Shown: positions 23,570 through 32,047 of the stretch, one piece after another | Layout: each line of letters begins with the position of its first letter | Numbering within the stretch: the first letter of the stretch is position 1 | NCBI GenBank assembly: GCA_017303835.1 | Contig: JAFLBI010000001.1 | Location: 1,054,001 to 1,118,000, forward strand | Source: Chitinophagales bacterium | GTDB taxonomy: Bacteria; Bacteroidota; Bacteroidia; Chitinophagales; Chitinophagaceae | Direction of reading: 5' to 3' | Length of the DNA stretch: 64,000 bases | Made by a program: the position numbers and the translations under genes | Notes under the pieces: model-generated | Told to the model about the DNA's origin: nothing | Seen by the model: the letters and a program-made list of their open reading frames with translations, nothing else | Databases searched by the model: none

Positions 23570-25993
23570 TCAGACGGCTTTAACAGATTTACGTACCCGC
23601 TGCACGATGGACATAACAAAACCAGCTACCATCACCACAATACCCAACCACAGTACATTGATCATCGGAAACTCATATACCTTCAGTGTAATCAAGTCTG
23701 TTATCGCGGAGCTTTCTTTGATGCCTATCTCTAACTCGCCCTTCTCCTGATCCAAGACTTTATTGAAACGCAAAGCCATACTTTCTGCTACTACCGTATC
23801 TGGTAAATCGCGCACCTGCGTACCCTTGATAGCCAGACCTGGAGTGGCTTTGTACTGCTTACCAGTTTTAGAGTAGATAGTCATATCTAAGAACAGGGCA
23901 TTCTCATCTGCACTGTATTTTTTGCCCTTCTCTTCTGCTGGATTCACTTTTACCTCATTCAAAACCAGCATACCATTACTATAAAAAACAGTATCACCCT
24001 TATGAATCGATCTGTTGCGATAAGTGGTCGTATCTGTTCCCTCATTACGTGTTAAATAAGAGATATAGACGAAAATATCCTTATGCCAGTAATGTCTTGC
24101 ATCAGGGTTGGCAGAGAAGCCTTCACCCTGATTGTTCTTAATCAAATCAGGATACAACTTGAACGACTCGCTACTGTCTTTTGCCCTGAAATCAATTTCA
24201 AAATATTGCTTACGATCGCGGGGGTTCAAGGTATCTCTTTGGTAAGTAACCATATACTTACCCATATCAGTTTCCACTCCTTTGAAAAGGGTGATATTCT
24301 CGGCAGGATCCTCACGCTTGTCTTTCTTGAACACAGCCAAGCCGGTGGTATTCCAGCTCAACACGGTTTTCTTACTGGACGAAATCAGGATACCCACCAA
24401 CACCAAACCAAAGCCAACGTGCGCAACGGAGGCGCCAGCTGCTTTCAGTTTACCTTTCAATCCCAACCACACATAGCTGGCATTGGCCACAACCGCATAT
24501 ACTGCCGCAAAGATGGCGAGATGAATCGCAAATAAGAATCCGGGGCCCTGCTTATCGTATCTAACACCTCCAAAGAAACTAATGGCTAAACTGATTGCCA
24601 CAGCAATTAATGTTGGCAGCCAGATTTTCTTTCCAAACTGATCTTTGGGTGTGTCTTTGTATTTGAAATACTGTGTAAGCGCAGTTAATAACCCTACCAC
24701 AATCGCAACCCATACCTGAATCTGGTTGTGCGCAAACTCTGGATCTTCCGGAGGTGCAATCTGTGTTCCAAATACTTTATTGAATACAGGTGTGGATGTT
24801 TTAGCAATGATTACCACACCGGCCAGAAAGAATACCAATGCACCAATAAACATCCAGAACTCACGACTATAGGTATTCTCTTCTTTCACGATAGCGGGGA
24901 TGGATTTGTAGCGTGCTGCAAACAAACCAATCGCAGGAAACAAGAACACCAACACAAACAACAATAACTGCGTATTCATACCCAAGTCTGTGAACGCGTG
25001 CACAGAAGTATCGCCCAACACACCGCTTCTTGTTAAGAAGGTTGAGTACAGAATCAGGATAAATGTGATGATATAAAAGAAATAAGTGCTTCTCAATGAA
25101 TAACCTGTGCTCTTATAGATAAGGTTGGTATGCAACCCGGCAATCAATGTCAACCAAGGCACCAACGAAGCATTCTCCACAGGATCCCATGCCCAATAAC
25201 CACCAAAAGACAAACTCTCATAAGCCCATGCAGCACCCATCATGATACCAGTTCCGAGAATAGCACCAGTAAAAGAAGCCCAGGGTAAAGCTGGTTTAAT
25301 CCAACCATGATCTTTGTTGTATAAGCCTGCCATCGCATACGCAAAAGGCACAATCGTAGATGCAAAACCTAAGAACAATACGGGCGGGTGAATCACCATC
25401 CAGTAATTCTGCAACAATGCATTCAGACCATTACCGTCTTTTATTTTGGACAAATAATCCGGCATGCTGAAAATTGGTGCATCCATTTCGTTGCGCAGCA
25501 ATACAAAGGGACTACTACCCACTTTCACCTCAAAGAAATAGATCCCAACAATCATCGTGGCAATGGTAAACTGCGCAAAACTTACGACAGTCATTACACC
25601 AGCTTCCCATTGTTTCGACTTCCAAATCAATATCCAACCCAATACACAATGCCAAAAGCTCCACAGCATGAAACTGCCCTCCTGTCCTTCCCAGAAACAG
25701 CTGAGCAAGTATTCTATTTGCAAGCTGCGATCACTGTGCTGCCAGGCATATTTGTATTCAAATAAGTGATTGGAAATGATGTAGTACAAAACAACGAACA
25801 TACCCATCACGGAAACTGTCTCCAGAAAGAATGCACCACGGGCAATGCGAATCCAATTCTGACGATCTGGACCTAACTGTTTTTTGTTGGCTATGAAATA
25901 TGCGATGGTTGCAACAATGGATGCCACCAAAGACAATACAGCAAAGAACTGACCTATTTGTCCGGGTAATAAATGTTCGCCTAAATATTGCAT
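23570..25993 (-). CDS. ccmF: Cytochrome c biogenesis heme lyase, CcmF/NrfE family
   Basis: A long (807-residue) polytopic protein of the System I heme-ligation machinery. 'NYWMVIHPPVLFLGFASTIVPFAYAMAGL' and the WWD-type heme region 'FGGYWAWDPVENASLVPWL' (about 263-280) are diagnostic. The C-terminal third is an extracytoplasmic beta domain ('VETDMGKYMVTYQRDTLNPRDRKQYFEIDF') that makes it longer than the usual 650 residues. It attaches heme delivered by CcmE to apocytochromes. It follows ccmE on the minus strand after a 45-base gap with a hairpin. Confidence 0.93.
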   Translation of the reverse strand: MQYLGEHLLPGQIGQFFAVLSLVASIVATIAYFIANKKQLGPDRQNWIRIARGAFFLETVSVMGMFVVLYYIISNHLFEYKYAWQHSDRSLQIEYLLSCFWEGQEGSFMLWSFWHCVLGWILIWKSKQWEAGVMTVVSFAQFTIATMIVGIYFFEVKVGSSPFVLLRNEMDAPIFSMPDYLSKIKDGNGLNALLQNYWMVIHPPVLFLGFASTIVPFAYAMAGLYNKDHGWIKPALPWASFTGAILGTGIMMGAAWAYESLSFGGYWAWDPVENASLVPWLTLIAGLHTNLIYKSTGYSLRSTYFFYIITFILILYSTFLTRSGVLGDTSVHAFTDLGMNTQLLLFVLVFLFPAIGLFAARYKSIPAIVKEENTYSREFWMFIGALVFFLAGVVIIAKTSTPVFNKVFGTQIAPPEDPEFAHNQIQVWVAIVVGLLTALTQYFKYKDTPKDQFGKKIWLPTLIAVAISLAISFFGGVRYDKQGPGFLFAIHLAIFAAVYAVVANASYVWLGLKGKLKAAGASVAHVGFGLVLVGILISSSKKTVLSWNTTGLAVFKKDKREDPAENITLFKGVETDMGKYMVTYQRDTLNPRDRKQYFEIDFRAKDSSESFKLYPDLIKNNQGEGFSANPDARHYWHKDIFVYISYLTRNEGTDTTTYRNRSIHKGDTVFYSNGMLVLNEVKVNPAEEKGKKYSADENALFLDMTIYSKTGKQYKATPGLAIKGTQVRDLPDTVVAESMALRFNKVLDQEKGELEIGIKESSAITDLITLKVYEFPMINVLWLGIVVMVAGFVMSIVQRVRKSVKAV

Positions 25994-26007
25994 GGGAATA
26001 AACAATA

Positions 26008-26029
26008 CATCCCGACAAATGCCGGGATG
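26008..26029. other. Intercistronic hairpin between ccmE and ccmF
   Basis: CATCCCG (26008-26014) and CGGGATG (26023-26029) form a perfect 7-base stem around an 8-base loop. On the coding (minus) strand only a weak T-run follows, so it may tune or stabilise ccmF mRNA rather than fully terminate. Confidence 0.55.
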
Positions 26030-26038
26030 ATGAGAAAA

Positions 26039-26455
26039 TTATTTTGTAGTGCCGGCTTGCTCTAACTCCTTACTGGCAGCCTGCATATCGTCTTTGTATT
26101 TGCTCGGACATTTCATTAAGATATCCTTGCATTCAAAATGATCGCCTTCCATACGGCCTTTCAATACCAAACGCTCACTTTTTTCCATATCAGTTGGCTT
26201 GGTATTGTGGTAAACAACTTTAACCACATTTCCGAGTGTATCAACTGCTGTAAAAGAAAGGTAATTCGGGTTTTTCACCGGATCGTAATCCATTGGCTGG
26301 GTTTTATCCAGTTTGGCAATCAGGTTCACAAATTTGCCTTCCTTCTTTTTGGCTGAAGCAACGGTTTCGTAAGTGGTCAAATCACCTGTATAACTGATTA
26401 ATACTGTGATAGATATAGCAATCAACACCAGAATCACAATATGCATCTTCTTCAT
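26039..26455 (-). CDS. ccmE: Cytochrome c maturation protein CcmE, Cys-type heme chaperone
   Basis: This 138-residue protein has an N-terminal membrane anchor (HIVILVLIAISITVLISY) and a periplasmic OB-like barrel ('LTTYETVASAKKKEGKFVNLIAKLD', 'SFTAVDTLGNVVKVVYHNTKPTDMEKSERLVLKGRM'). The usual heme-binding His-x-x-x-Tyr is replaced by C116-P-S-K-Y120, the CxxxY form known from sulfate reducers and archaea. It accepts heme and passes it to CcmF, encoded next on the strand. CcmABC genes are not in the window. Confidence 0.9.
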   Translation of the reverse strand: MKKMHIVILVLIAISITVLISYTGDLTTYETVASAKKKEGKFVNLIAKLDKTQPMDYDPVKNPNYLSFTAVDTLGNVVKVVYHNTKPTDMEKSERLVLKGRMEGDHFECKDILMKCPSKYKDDMQAASKELEQAGTTK

Positions 26456-26583
26456 AGATAGCCGTTTGTGCGCAAAAGTAAATCAAAAACCCTTGGCGGG
26501 CACAAACGTTTGATGAATCGCCCTGTTAAAAAGCGAAACTTCCACAACCGCCTTAAAAAATGTGCAGAAACGGAACATACTTT

Positions 26584-26611
26584 TTTGGTGTGAGAATTAG
26601 CCACTAATTTG
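26584..26611 (+). promoter_or_regulatory. Probable promoter for the arginase-family gene
   Basis: TTTG (26584-26587) and TAATTTG (26605-26611) are separated by 17 bases, close to the Bacteroidota pattern, 23 bases before the start ATG. Confidence 0.5.
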
Positions 26612-26634
26612 CGGCGCGCTTTAGCAAGCAGATT

Positions 26635-27672
26635 ATGACCGATCTATCGAATTTTAACCCCAACTCCGCCGGTAACCCGAATAACAACATTTTCGGCCTG
26701 CCTTTTACTGAAGAAGAAGCCAAACTGGTTTTATTGCCTATCCCCTGGGAAGTAACAGTAAGTTACGGTGCAGGTACCGCCAGATCAGCTGAACATATTT
26801 TCAAAGCCAGCTTACAGGTGGATTTATATGACAACGACTACCCAGATGCTTGGAAGCAGGGCTATTTCATGAAAGAAGTTGATAAAAAGATTCTGCTGAA
26901 AAGCGATTACCTGCGTAAGGAAGCTGAACTCTATATCGACTATATCTCCAAAGGTGAAGCTTTAGAGAAAAACAAGTTCATGTGCAAAAGCCTGAAAGAA
27001 ATCAATGAAGGCAGTCACATGTTGAACGATTGGGTGCAAGCCAAAACACAAGAACTCTTAGACAAGGGTAAACTGGTTGGTTTGATTGGTGGCGATCATA
27101 GCACACCACTTGGCTATTTAAAAGCCTTAGCCAAGAAATACGGCGAGTTTGGCATTATTCAGATTGATGCGCATTGCGATCTGCGCAAAGCATACGAGGA
27201 CTTCAAATATTCGCACGCATCCATCATGTACAATGTACTGAGTGAAATTCCTGAAGTGAGCAAACTGGTACAGGTGGGTATCCGCGATTATTGCGATGAA
27301 GAATGTGCTTGTATTCAGGAAAGCCCTAACCGTATCATCACGTATTTTGATCAGCATATCAAAGAACGCCAGTACGAAGGCGAAAGCTGGAAATCTATTG
27401 TTGATGAAATTGTTGCACACCTGCCCCAACAAGTCTATATCAGTTTTGATATCGATGGTTTAGATCCCAAGCTTTGTCCCAACACCGGCACCCCAGTAAA
27501 CGGAGGGTTCGAAACAGAACAAGTTTTGTATCTCTTCAAAAAAATCAAAGCCAGTGGCCGACAGTTTATCGGTTTTGATTTGGTAGAAGTTGGTGTGGGC
27601 GAATCTGATTGGGACAGCAATGTTGGTGCCCGCCTTTTATACAGAATCTGTAATATGATGGTACAAGCATGA
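26635..27672 (+). CDS. Arginase/agmatinase/formiminoglutamase family hydrolase
   Basis: This 345-residue ureohydrolase has the binuclear manganese site complete: H155 (GGDHS), D178-x-H180-x-D182 (IDAHCD) and D272-x-D274 (SFDIDGLDP). Such enzymes hydrolyse the guanidino group of arginine, agmatine or related compounds, or formiminoglutamate. 'GTPVNGGF' and 'FDLVEVGVGESDWD' lean towards the agmatinase-like Bacteroidota group, but the substrate is not certain. Its stop overlaps the ATG of the following membrane-protein gene by four bases. Confidence 0.87.
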   Translation: MTDLSNFNPNSAGNPNNNIFGLPFTEEEAKLVLLPIPWEVTVSYGAGTARSAEHIFKASLQVDLYDNDYPDAWKQGYFMKEVDKKILLKSDYLRKEAELYIDYISKGEALEKNKFMCKSLKEINEGSHMLNDWVQAKTQELLDKGKLVGLIGGDHSTPLGYLKALAKKYGEFGIIQIDAHCDLRKAYEDFKYSHASIMYNVLSEIPEVSKLVQVGIRDYCDEECACIQESPNRIITYFDQHIKERQYEGESWKSIVDEIVAHLPQQVYISFDIDGLDPKLCPNTGTPVNGGFETEQVLYLFKKIKASGRQFIGFDLVEVGVGESDWDSNVGARLLYRICNMMVQA

Positions 27673-28235
27673 GTACCTATGATTTTGTGATAACGACCAA
27701 GAGACCTTCTTATCGATATATCGATTGGACAGGGCAACTCATGATCTTTATTGCAATCATAGAATTGGGTACTGGGCTTGCTGAATGGACCAACCAAAAA
27801 TGGACCATACTTGTCTCCATTGTTTTTATGCTATTGTTTTGGGGGTATAATCGCTTTAACAAACAAAATACCCATCAACCCTATTACCGCACTTCTCTTT
27901 TTATCGCAGCCATTGCATTGTACTATCTTGCTGGTTATCCTGTATGGCTGGCTGTTTTATATGTTGCAGCCGGTATTGCTGAGGGACTGGCAAAATTTCC
28001 TGAGGAAATCGGTTTCAATAATGACCAGGTTGTCTTCAATACACTGCCGAAGAAAGTGTACAATTGGAATGAGTTCTCAAATATTTTGATCAAGGACGGT
28101 GTGATTACGATTGATTTCAAAAACAACCGTCTCTTCCAAAAAGATTTACAGGAACCTGTTTACGCATCGCTGGAGAAAGAATTCAACGCGTACGCGCAAG
28201 AACAATTAAGGATTAGTGCTGAATCCGGAAAGTGA
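27669..28235 (+). CDS. Membrane protein of unknown function
   Basis: The product is 188 residues with about four hydrophobic segments in the first 110 residues ('MIFIAIIELGTGLAEW', 'WTILVSIVFMLLFWGY', 'SLFIAAIALYYLAGYPVWLAVLYVAAG'), then a soluble tail ('EIGFNNDQVVFNTLPKKVYNWNEFSNILIKDGVITIDFKNNRLFQKDL') resembling the PH-like tail of YcxB/photosystem I assembly-type proteins. It is translationally coupled to the arginase-family gene and overlaps the convergent gene by 23 bases. Confidence 0.7.
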   Translation: MSTYDFVITTKRPSYRYIDWTGQLMIFIAIIELGTGLAEWTNQKWTILVSIVFMLLFWGYNRFNKQNTHQPYYRTSLFIAAIALYYLAGYPVWLAVLYVAAGIAEGLAKFPEEIGFNNDQVVFNTLPKKVYNWNEFSNILIKDGVITIDFKNNRLFQKDLQEPVYASLEKEFNAYAQEQLRISAESGK

Positions 28236-28710
28236 ATCTGCGGGCAATACTCGGGTTAGGACCAAGTACCCCAATGGTTTGAACACCAGTTAGCGAGAAA
28301 ATGCCATCAGCAAAATAAGTGATACCAAAAATACCGTAGAGTACTTCTTGCCAACCAATGGGCTGCTGACGGAATGCGGCATATGCAACCGTTGCCCCTA
28401 AAACCGATTGTACAGTAGTGTACACCACACTTGACCAATGGCGATAATGGTATACCCCATGCAATCGACTCAATGGAAATTCAACAGTCTGTTTTCTGCC
28501 CTTGATCTGTAAGATAGAATCTTGAATGATCGTCAGTACACCTTTTTGGGTACGAATCATATCACCATCAAAATAAGAAAACGTATATCGCTTACCCTCT
28601 ACAAATGAAAGCTGTCGGTTTCTTTTTTCGGCAATCAACGTGCTTTTTTGTGCAAGCAGCTGACCAACCAATAAACAGCCTATCAATACCAACAGTGCTC
28701 TCATATGCAT
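28213..28710 (-). CDS. Exported protein of unknown function
   Basis: The product is 165 residues with a signal peptide (to 'QLLAQ'). A beta-rich part ('KRYTFSYFDGDMIRTQKGVLTIIQDSILQIKGRKQTVEFPLSRLHGVYHY') is followed by hydrophobic stretches ('VVYTTVQSVLGATVAYAAF', 'EVLYGIFGITYFADGIFSL') that may be membrane-associated. No family is recognised. Its 3' end overlaps the preceding plus-strand gene. Confidence 0.6.
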   Translation of the reverse strand: MHMRALLVLIGCLLVGQLLAQKSTLIAEKRNRQLSFVEGKRYTFSYFDGDMIRTQKGVLTIIQDSILQIKGRKQTVEFPLSRLHGVYHYRHWSSVVYTTVQSVLGATVAYAAFRQQPIGWQEVLYGIFGITYFADGIFSLTGVQTIGVLGPNPSIARRFTFRIQH

Positions 28711-28819
28711 TTTTGATAAAAGTATTGGTGATAAAACAATATGTCAAACACTGCCCAACACCTGAGGGCATAAAAAACAAGCCGCCTTAACGATTCGCTA
28801 AGGTTCTGCCCGATTCAGT

Positions 28820-28827
28820 TATTTTTG
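28820..28827 (+). promoter_or_regulatory. Promoter downstream box for the radical SAM operon
   Basis: TATTTTTG matches TAnnTTTG and ends 17 bases before the TTG start codon. No good TTTG is seen at the usual distance upstream, so the promoter may need an activator or be weak. Confidence 0.4.
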
Positions 28828-28844
28828 CAGCTAAACCACAGATT

Positions 28845-30143
28845 TTGAGTTTAGCACATTCCCCATATCTCCTGTACTCAGATGGCCAGGGCAATATTTT
28901 CGAAGACACCAGTCTCTATGCCGAAGGCAGGGCCGGATGGGATGCTTTTCCCATTCCTGAAGAAGATTGGATTGTTTTACCTGATGGAGGTAACTTATAT
29001 GAATTGCCTGGCAGGAAGGGAATTGGTATTGATGTAGTCACAGGTGAAATGCGTTTGTGCGATAAGGGCTGGGCTGTAGCCGCATTCATTCCACCAGCAC
29101 ACACCGGTCTTTGGTTGGCTGCTTACGAAACTGACGCCGATGCACCCACCCTGCCTTTGTTTTGTTATACCGCTGCAGGCTGGTACGATAACCAATTCTA
29201 TGTAACAGCTGTGCGCATTGAACAGGACATTCGTCAGGAATGTGCAGGCTATGATGATACCAAGATCAAATCAGGCACACAAAATTTATTAGAGACTTAT
29301 CCGCATAACCGCTTGGTGAAACACTTGATGGAAAATTGCTGCATGACCTATAACTGTCCGGCAGCGAGAAACTTCTCCTTATCACGTTGGGAATGTCCCG
29401 TACCCACTTCACCGGCTTGTAATGCCAATTGTATTGGTTGCATTTCCTTCCAGCCGGAAGAAGAACAGATTGTTTCTACGCAAGACCGACTCACCTTCAA
29501 ACCCAGTGCAGAGGAGATTGTGGAGTTTACGGTGCCGCATTTGATGTCTGCACCATTTCCTATTGTCAGCTTTGGACAAGGTTGCGAAGGCGAACCACTG
29601 TTGATGTGGGAAACCATTCGCGAAGCGATTATTGAAATCAGAAAACATACGGATCGCGGCAGCATCAATATCAATACCAATGGTTCAAGACCGGAATGGG
29701 TGAAAGCATTGTGTGAAGCAGGATTGAACAGTATTCGCGTCAGCACCAATTCTGCACGCAAGCATATTTATGAAGCCTACTATCGCCCAAACAACTACAG
29801 CTTTGAAGACATTGTGGAGAGCCTGAAAGTAGTGAGAAGCTATGGCGGCTGGGCAAGCATTAATTATTTTGTTTTCCCGGGTATGACGGATAGTGTGGAA
29901 GAATATGAAGCACTGCGCAAGTTGATCAAAGAAACCGATCTCAGTATGATTCAATGGAGAAATTTCAATATTGATCCGGATTGGTACTTGGGTAAGATCA
30001 ACGTGAGTGATACCGGAGAGATGATGGGCGTGAAACAACTACAGGATTTGATTCGGGAAGAATTCCCCAACCTCAAGTTTGGTTATTTCAATCCGCCCAT
30101 GGAACGCATCAAGGGTAATTACGCAATGGACTTTGCACACTAA
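28845..30143 (+). CDS. Radical SAM protein of unknown function
   Basis: This 432-residue protein has a long N-terminal domain (about 1-185: 'SPYLLYSDGQGNIFEDTSLYAEGRAGW', 'GKGIGIDVVTGEMRLCDKGWAVAAFIPPAHTG') and a radical SAM barrel with C192, C196 and C199 in 'CNANCIGC'. Later barrel motifs are 'SFGQGCEGEPLL', 'ININTNGSRPEWVKALCEAGLNSIRVSTNS' and 'YFVFPGMTDSVEE'. Extra cysteines ('NCCMTYNCP', 'WECPVP') precede the cluster motif. The TTG start has no close ATG alternative. It heads an operon with EamA (9-base gap) and TSUP transporters. The reaction is unknown. Confidence 0.82.
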   Translation: MSLAHSPYLLYSDGQGNIFEDTSLYAEGRAGWDAFPIPEEDWIVLPDGGNLYELPGRKGIGIDVVTGEMRLCDKGWAVAAFIPPAHTGLWLAAYETDADAPTLPLFCYTAAGWYDNQFYVTAVRIEQDIRQECAGYDDTKIKSGTQNLLETYPHNRLVKHLMENCCMTYNCPAARNFSLSRWECPVPTSPACNANCIGCISFQPEEEQIVSTQDRLTFKPSAEEIVEFTVPHLMSAPFPIVSFGQGCEGEPLLMWETIREAIIEIRKHTDRGSININTNGSRPEWVKALCEAGLNSIRVSTNSARKHIYEAYYRPNNYSFEDIVESLKVVRSYGGWASINYFVFPGMTDSVEEYEALRKLIKETDLSMIQWRNFNIDPDWYLGKINVSDTGEMMGVKQLQDLIREEFPNLKFGYFNPPMERIKGNYAMDFAH

Positions 30144-30152
30144 GCAGTCAAA

Positions 30153-31058
30153 TTGAAACAAACAGCAACAGCAGGTATTCTTTTAGCATTGATTGCTACA
30201 TTGATCTGGAGCGGCAATTTCATTATTGCAAGAGCCATTTATGCTGACATACCACCGATTACGCTGTCCTTGTTTCGCTGGGCAACAGCCTCTTTGATTC
30301 TGCTGCCTTTCAGCATCCAAAAGACAAAAACTGTTTGGCCCATCATTCGCAGCAATGGCGGCTATTTTTTCTGGACGTCACTTACCGGCATTGCACTCTT
30401 CAACACTTTTGTGTATGTGGCCGGACATTATACCACTGCTACCAATATGGCTTTGATTGGCACTACTTCCTCGCCTATTTTCGCCATGCTGATGGCTGCT
30501 GTGTTTTTGAAAGAAGCTTTATCGTGGCAAAGAATATTGGGTGTACTACTATGCATCAGTGGTATTCTCTTACTCATCACAAAAGCCAGTTGGTATAACT
30601 TACTGCATATTCATTTTTCCATTGGTGATGTATGGATTTTATTAGCAGGACTTTCCTTTGCTATCTACAATTTATTGGTACGAAGAAAGCCTGCTGGTAT
30701 TTCACCGATTGTTTTTCTTTTCACGATTTTCAGTTTGGGTACTTTACTACTACTCCCCTTTAGTTTATTAGAATTACAGCAAGGTGGTAAAGTGATCAGC
30801 AGTTGGAAACTCTGGGGTATGATTGCTTATCTGGGTTTGGGCACTTCCATAATTTCTTTTTTATGCTGGAATGCAGCGATTGAAAGACTGGGTGCTGTGC
30901 GTACGGCATTGTTTGGTAACCTCATCCCCATCTTCAGTTCTATTGAAGCATTGATACTCTTGAAAGAATCATTCAGCTGGTTACATGCAACAAGTGCAGC
31001 ACTGGTATTGATGGGCTTATTCATTGCCAATAACTTTTTTAAAGTCAAGCGCGCATGA
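30153..31058 (+). CDS. EamA/DMT-family transporter
   Basis: This 301-residue protein shows ten predicted membrane helices in two EamA repeats ('GILLALIATLIWSGNFIIARAI...', 'IHFSIGDVWILLAGLSFAIYNLLVRR'). The conserved 'SLFRWATASLILLPF', 'NFVYVAGHYTTATNMALIGTTSSPIFAMLMAAVFLKEALSWQRILG' and 'AIERLGAVRTALFGNLIPIFSSIEALILLKE' fit. DMT members move small metabolites or drugs, often out of the cell. It uses a TTG start and lies directly after the radical SAM gene, so it may export that enzyme's product. Confidence 0.87.
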   Translation: MKQTATAGILLALIATLIWSGNFIIARAIYADIPPITLSLFRWATASLILLPFSIQKTKTVWPIIRSNGGYFFWTSLTGIALFNTFVYVAGHYTTATNMALIGTTSSPIFAMLMAAVFLKEALSWQRILGVLLCISGILLLITKASWYNLLHIHFSIGDVWILLAGLSFAIYNLLVRRKPAGISPIVFLFTIFSLGTLLLLPFSLLELQQGGKVISSWKLWGMIAYLGLGTSIISFLCWNAAIERLGAVRTALFGNLIPIFSSIEALILLKESFSWLHATSAALVLMGLFIANNFFKVKRA

Positions 31059-31825
31059 TCGACTGGCAAATGATATTACTCCTCTGTGCATTTGCCTTTC
31101 TCGCGGGCTTTGTAGATGCCATTGTAGGCGGTGGCGGTTTGATACAAACTCCTGCAGCGTTAATCTTACTGCCCAATCTGCCTGTTGCTACGGTAATAGG
31201 TTCTTTGAAAATTCCTTCTTTCAGCGGAACGGCTTTCGCGGTGGTGCAATACCTCAAAAAAGTGCAAGTATACTGGATGCAGATTGCTGTGATGTGTGCG
31301 GTGGCATTTGGTGCAGCTCATTCAGGCTCGATGTTATTGAGCATGGTGAGTAATCAGTACATGAAGCCCATCATCTTTATCGTGCTTTGTGGCGTAGCCA
31401 TTTATACTTATACGAGAAAACAATTCGGACAAACAAAGACCAAAACGCTCACACCAACACAAAACTGGATTCGTTCTATTACCATCAGCCTCATCATTGG
31501 TTTTTATGATGGGTTTATTGGTCCGGGTGCAGGTAGTTTTCTGGTGTTGGCATTTATTGCGGTTTTGGGACATGATTTCCTCCACGCCAGTGCCCACGCC
31601 AAACTGGTGAATCTGGCCACAAATTTGGGCTCCATTCTTTTGTTTGTGTTAAAAGGTTCAATTATCTGGAGTATTGCTATTCCTATGGCTGTGAGCAATG
31701 CGCTGGGCGGTATACTTGGTGCAAGAACAGCCATCGCCAAAGGCAATCAATTCATCCGCATCTTCTTTCTGTTGGTGGTATTCGGCACCCTAATTCGTTT
31801 TGGGTATGATATCTTCTTCAAGTAA
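31055..31825 (+). CDS. TSUP family transporter (TauE/SafE-like)
   Basis: The product is a 256-residue membrane protein with about eight helices. The N-terminal 'LAGFVDAIVGGGGLIQTPAALILLPNLPVATVIGSLKIPSFSGTAFAVVQYLKK' and the internal repeat 'GFYDGFIGPGAGSFLVLAFIAVLGHDFLHASAHAKLVNLATNLGSILLF' are the paired TSUP signatures. The family exports sulfite, sulfonates or sulfoacetate, or imports related anions. It overlaps the EamA gene by four bases (ATGA), so the two are coupled. Confidence 0.87.
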   Translation: MIDWQMILLLCAFAFLAGFVDAIVGGGGLIQTPAALILLPNLPVATVIGSLKIPSFSGTAFAVVQYLKKVQVYWMQIAVMCAVAFGAAHSGSMLLSMVSNQYMKPIIFIVLCGVAIYTYTRKQFGQTKTKTLTPTQNWIRSITISLIIGFYDGFIGPGAGSFLVLAFIAVLGHDFLHASAHAKLVNLATNLGSILLFVLKGSIIWSIAIPMAVSNALGGILGARTAIAKGNQFIRIFFLLVVFGTLIRFGYDIFFK

Positions 31826-31839
31826 TCTACACTTCGCCG

Positions 31840-31861
31840 CTGTTGGTCGCCTGACCAACAG
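31840..31861. other. Perfect 9-bp hairpin, first of a pair
   Basis: CTGTTGGTC (31840-31848), loop GCCT, and GACCAACAG (31853-31861) form a perfect 9-base stem, with no U-run after it. It shares TGGTCGCC/GGCGACCA with the next hairpin, so the two could pair with each other instead of folding separately. Confidence 0.65.
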
Positions 31862-31881
31862 ATAAAAAGCTAAAAGAATAT

Positions 31882-31905
31882 CTTGCTGGTAAGGCGACCA
31901 GCAAG
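31882..31905. other. Perfect 9-bp hairpin, second of a pair
   Basis: CTTGCTGGT (31882-31890), loop AAGGCG, and ACCAGCAAG (31897-31905) form a second 9-base stem, 20 bases after the first. It lies about 140 bases before the TonB-like gene. Confidence 0.65.
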
Positions 31906-32047
31906 GGCTATCCTATCAACACATTGTGAAAGCTTTTTGCCAAAGGAGAATATTAACCTTTCCTTACTGCAAAAAGTGTCTATCGGTCTTTTCTTTGTGA
32001 AGTTTTCAACATTGCCGCAGTGGCAGCCAAACCCTTGTAGATTTGTT

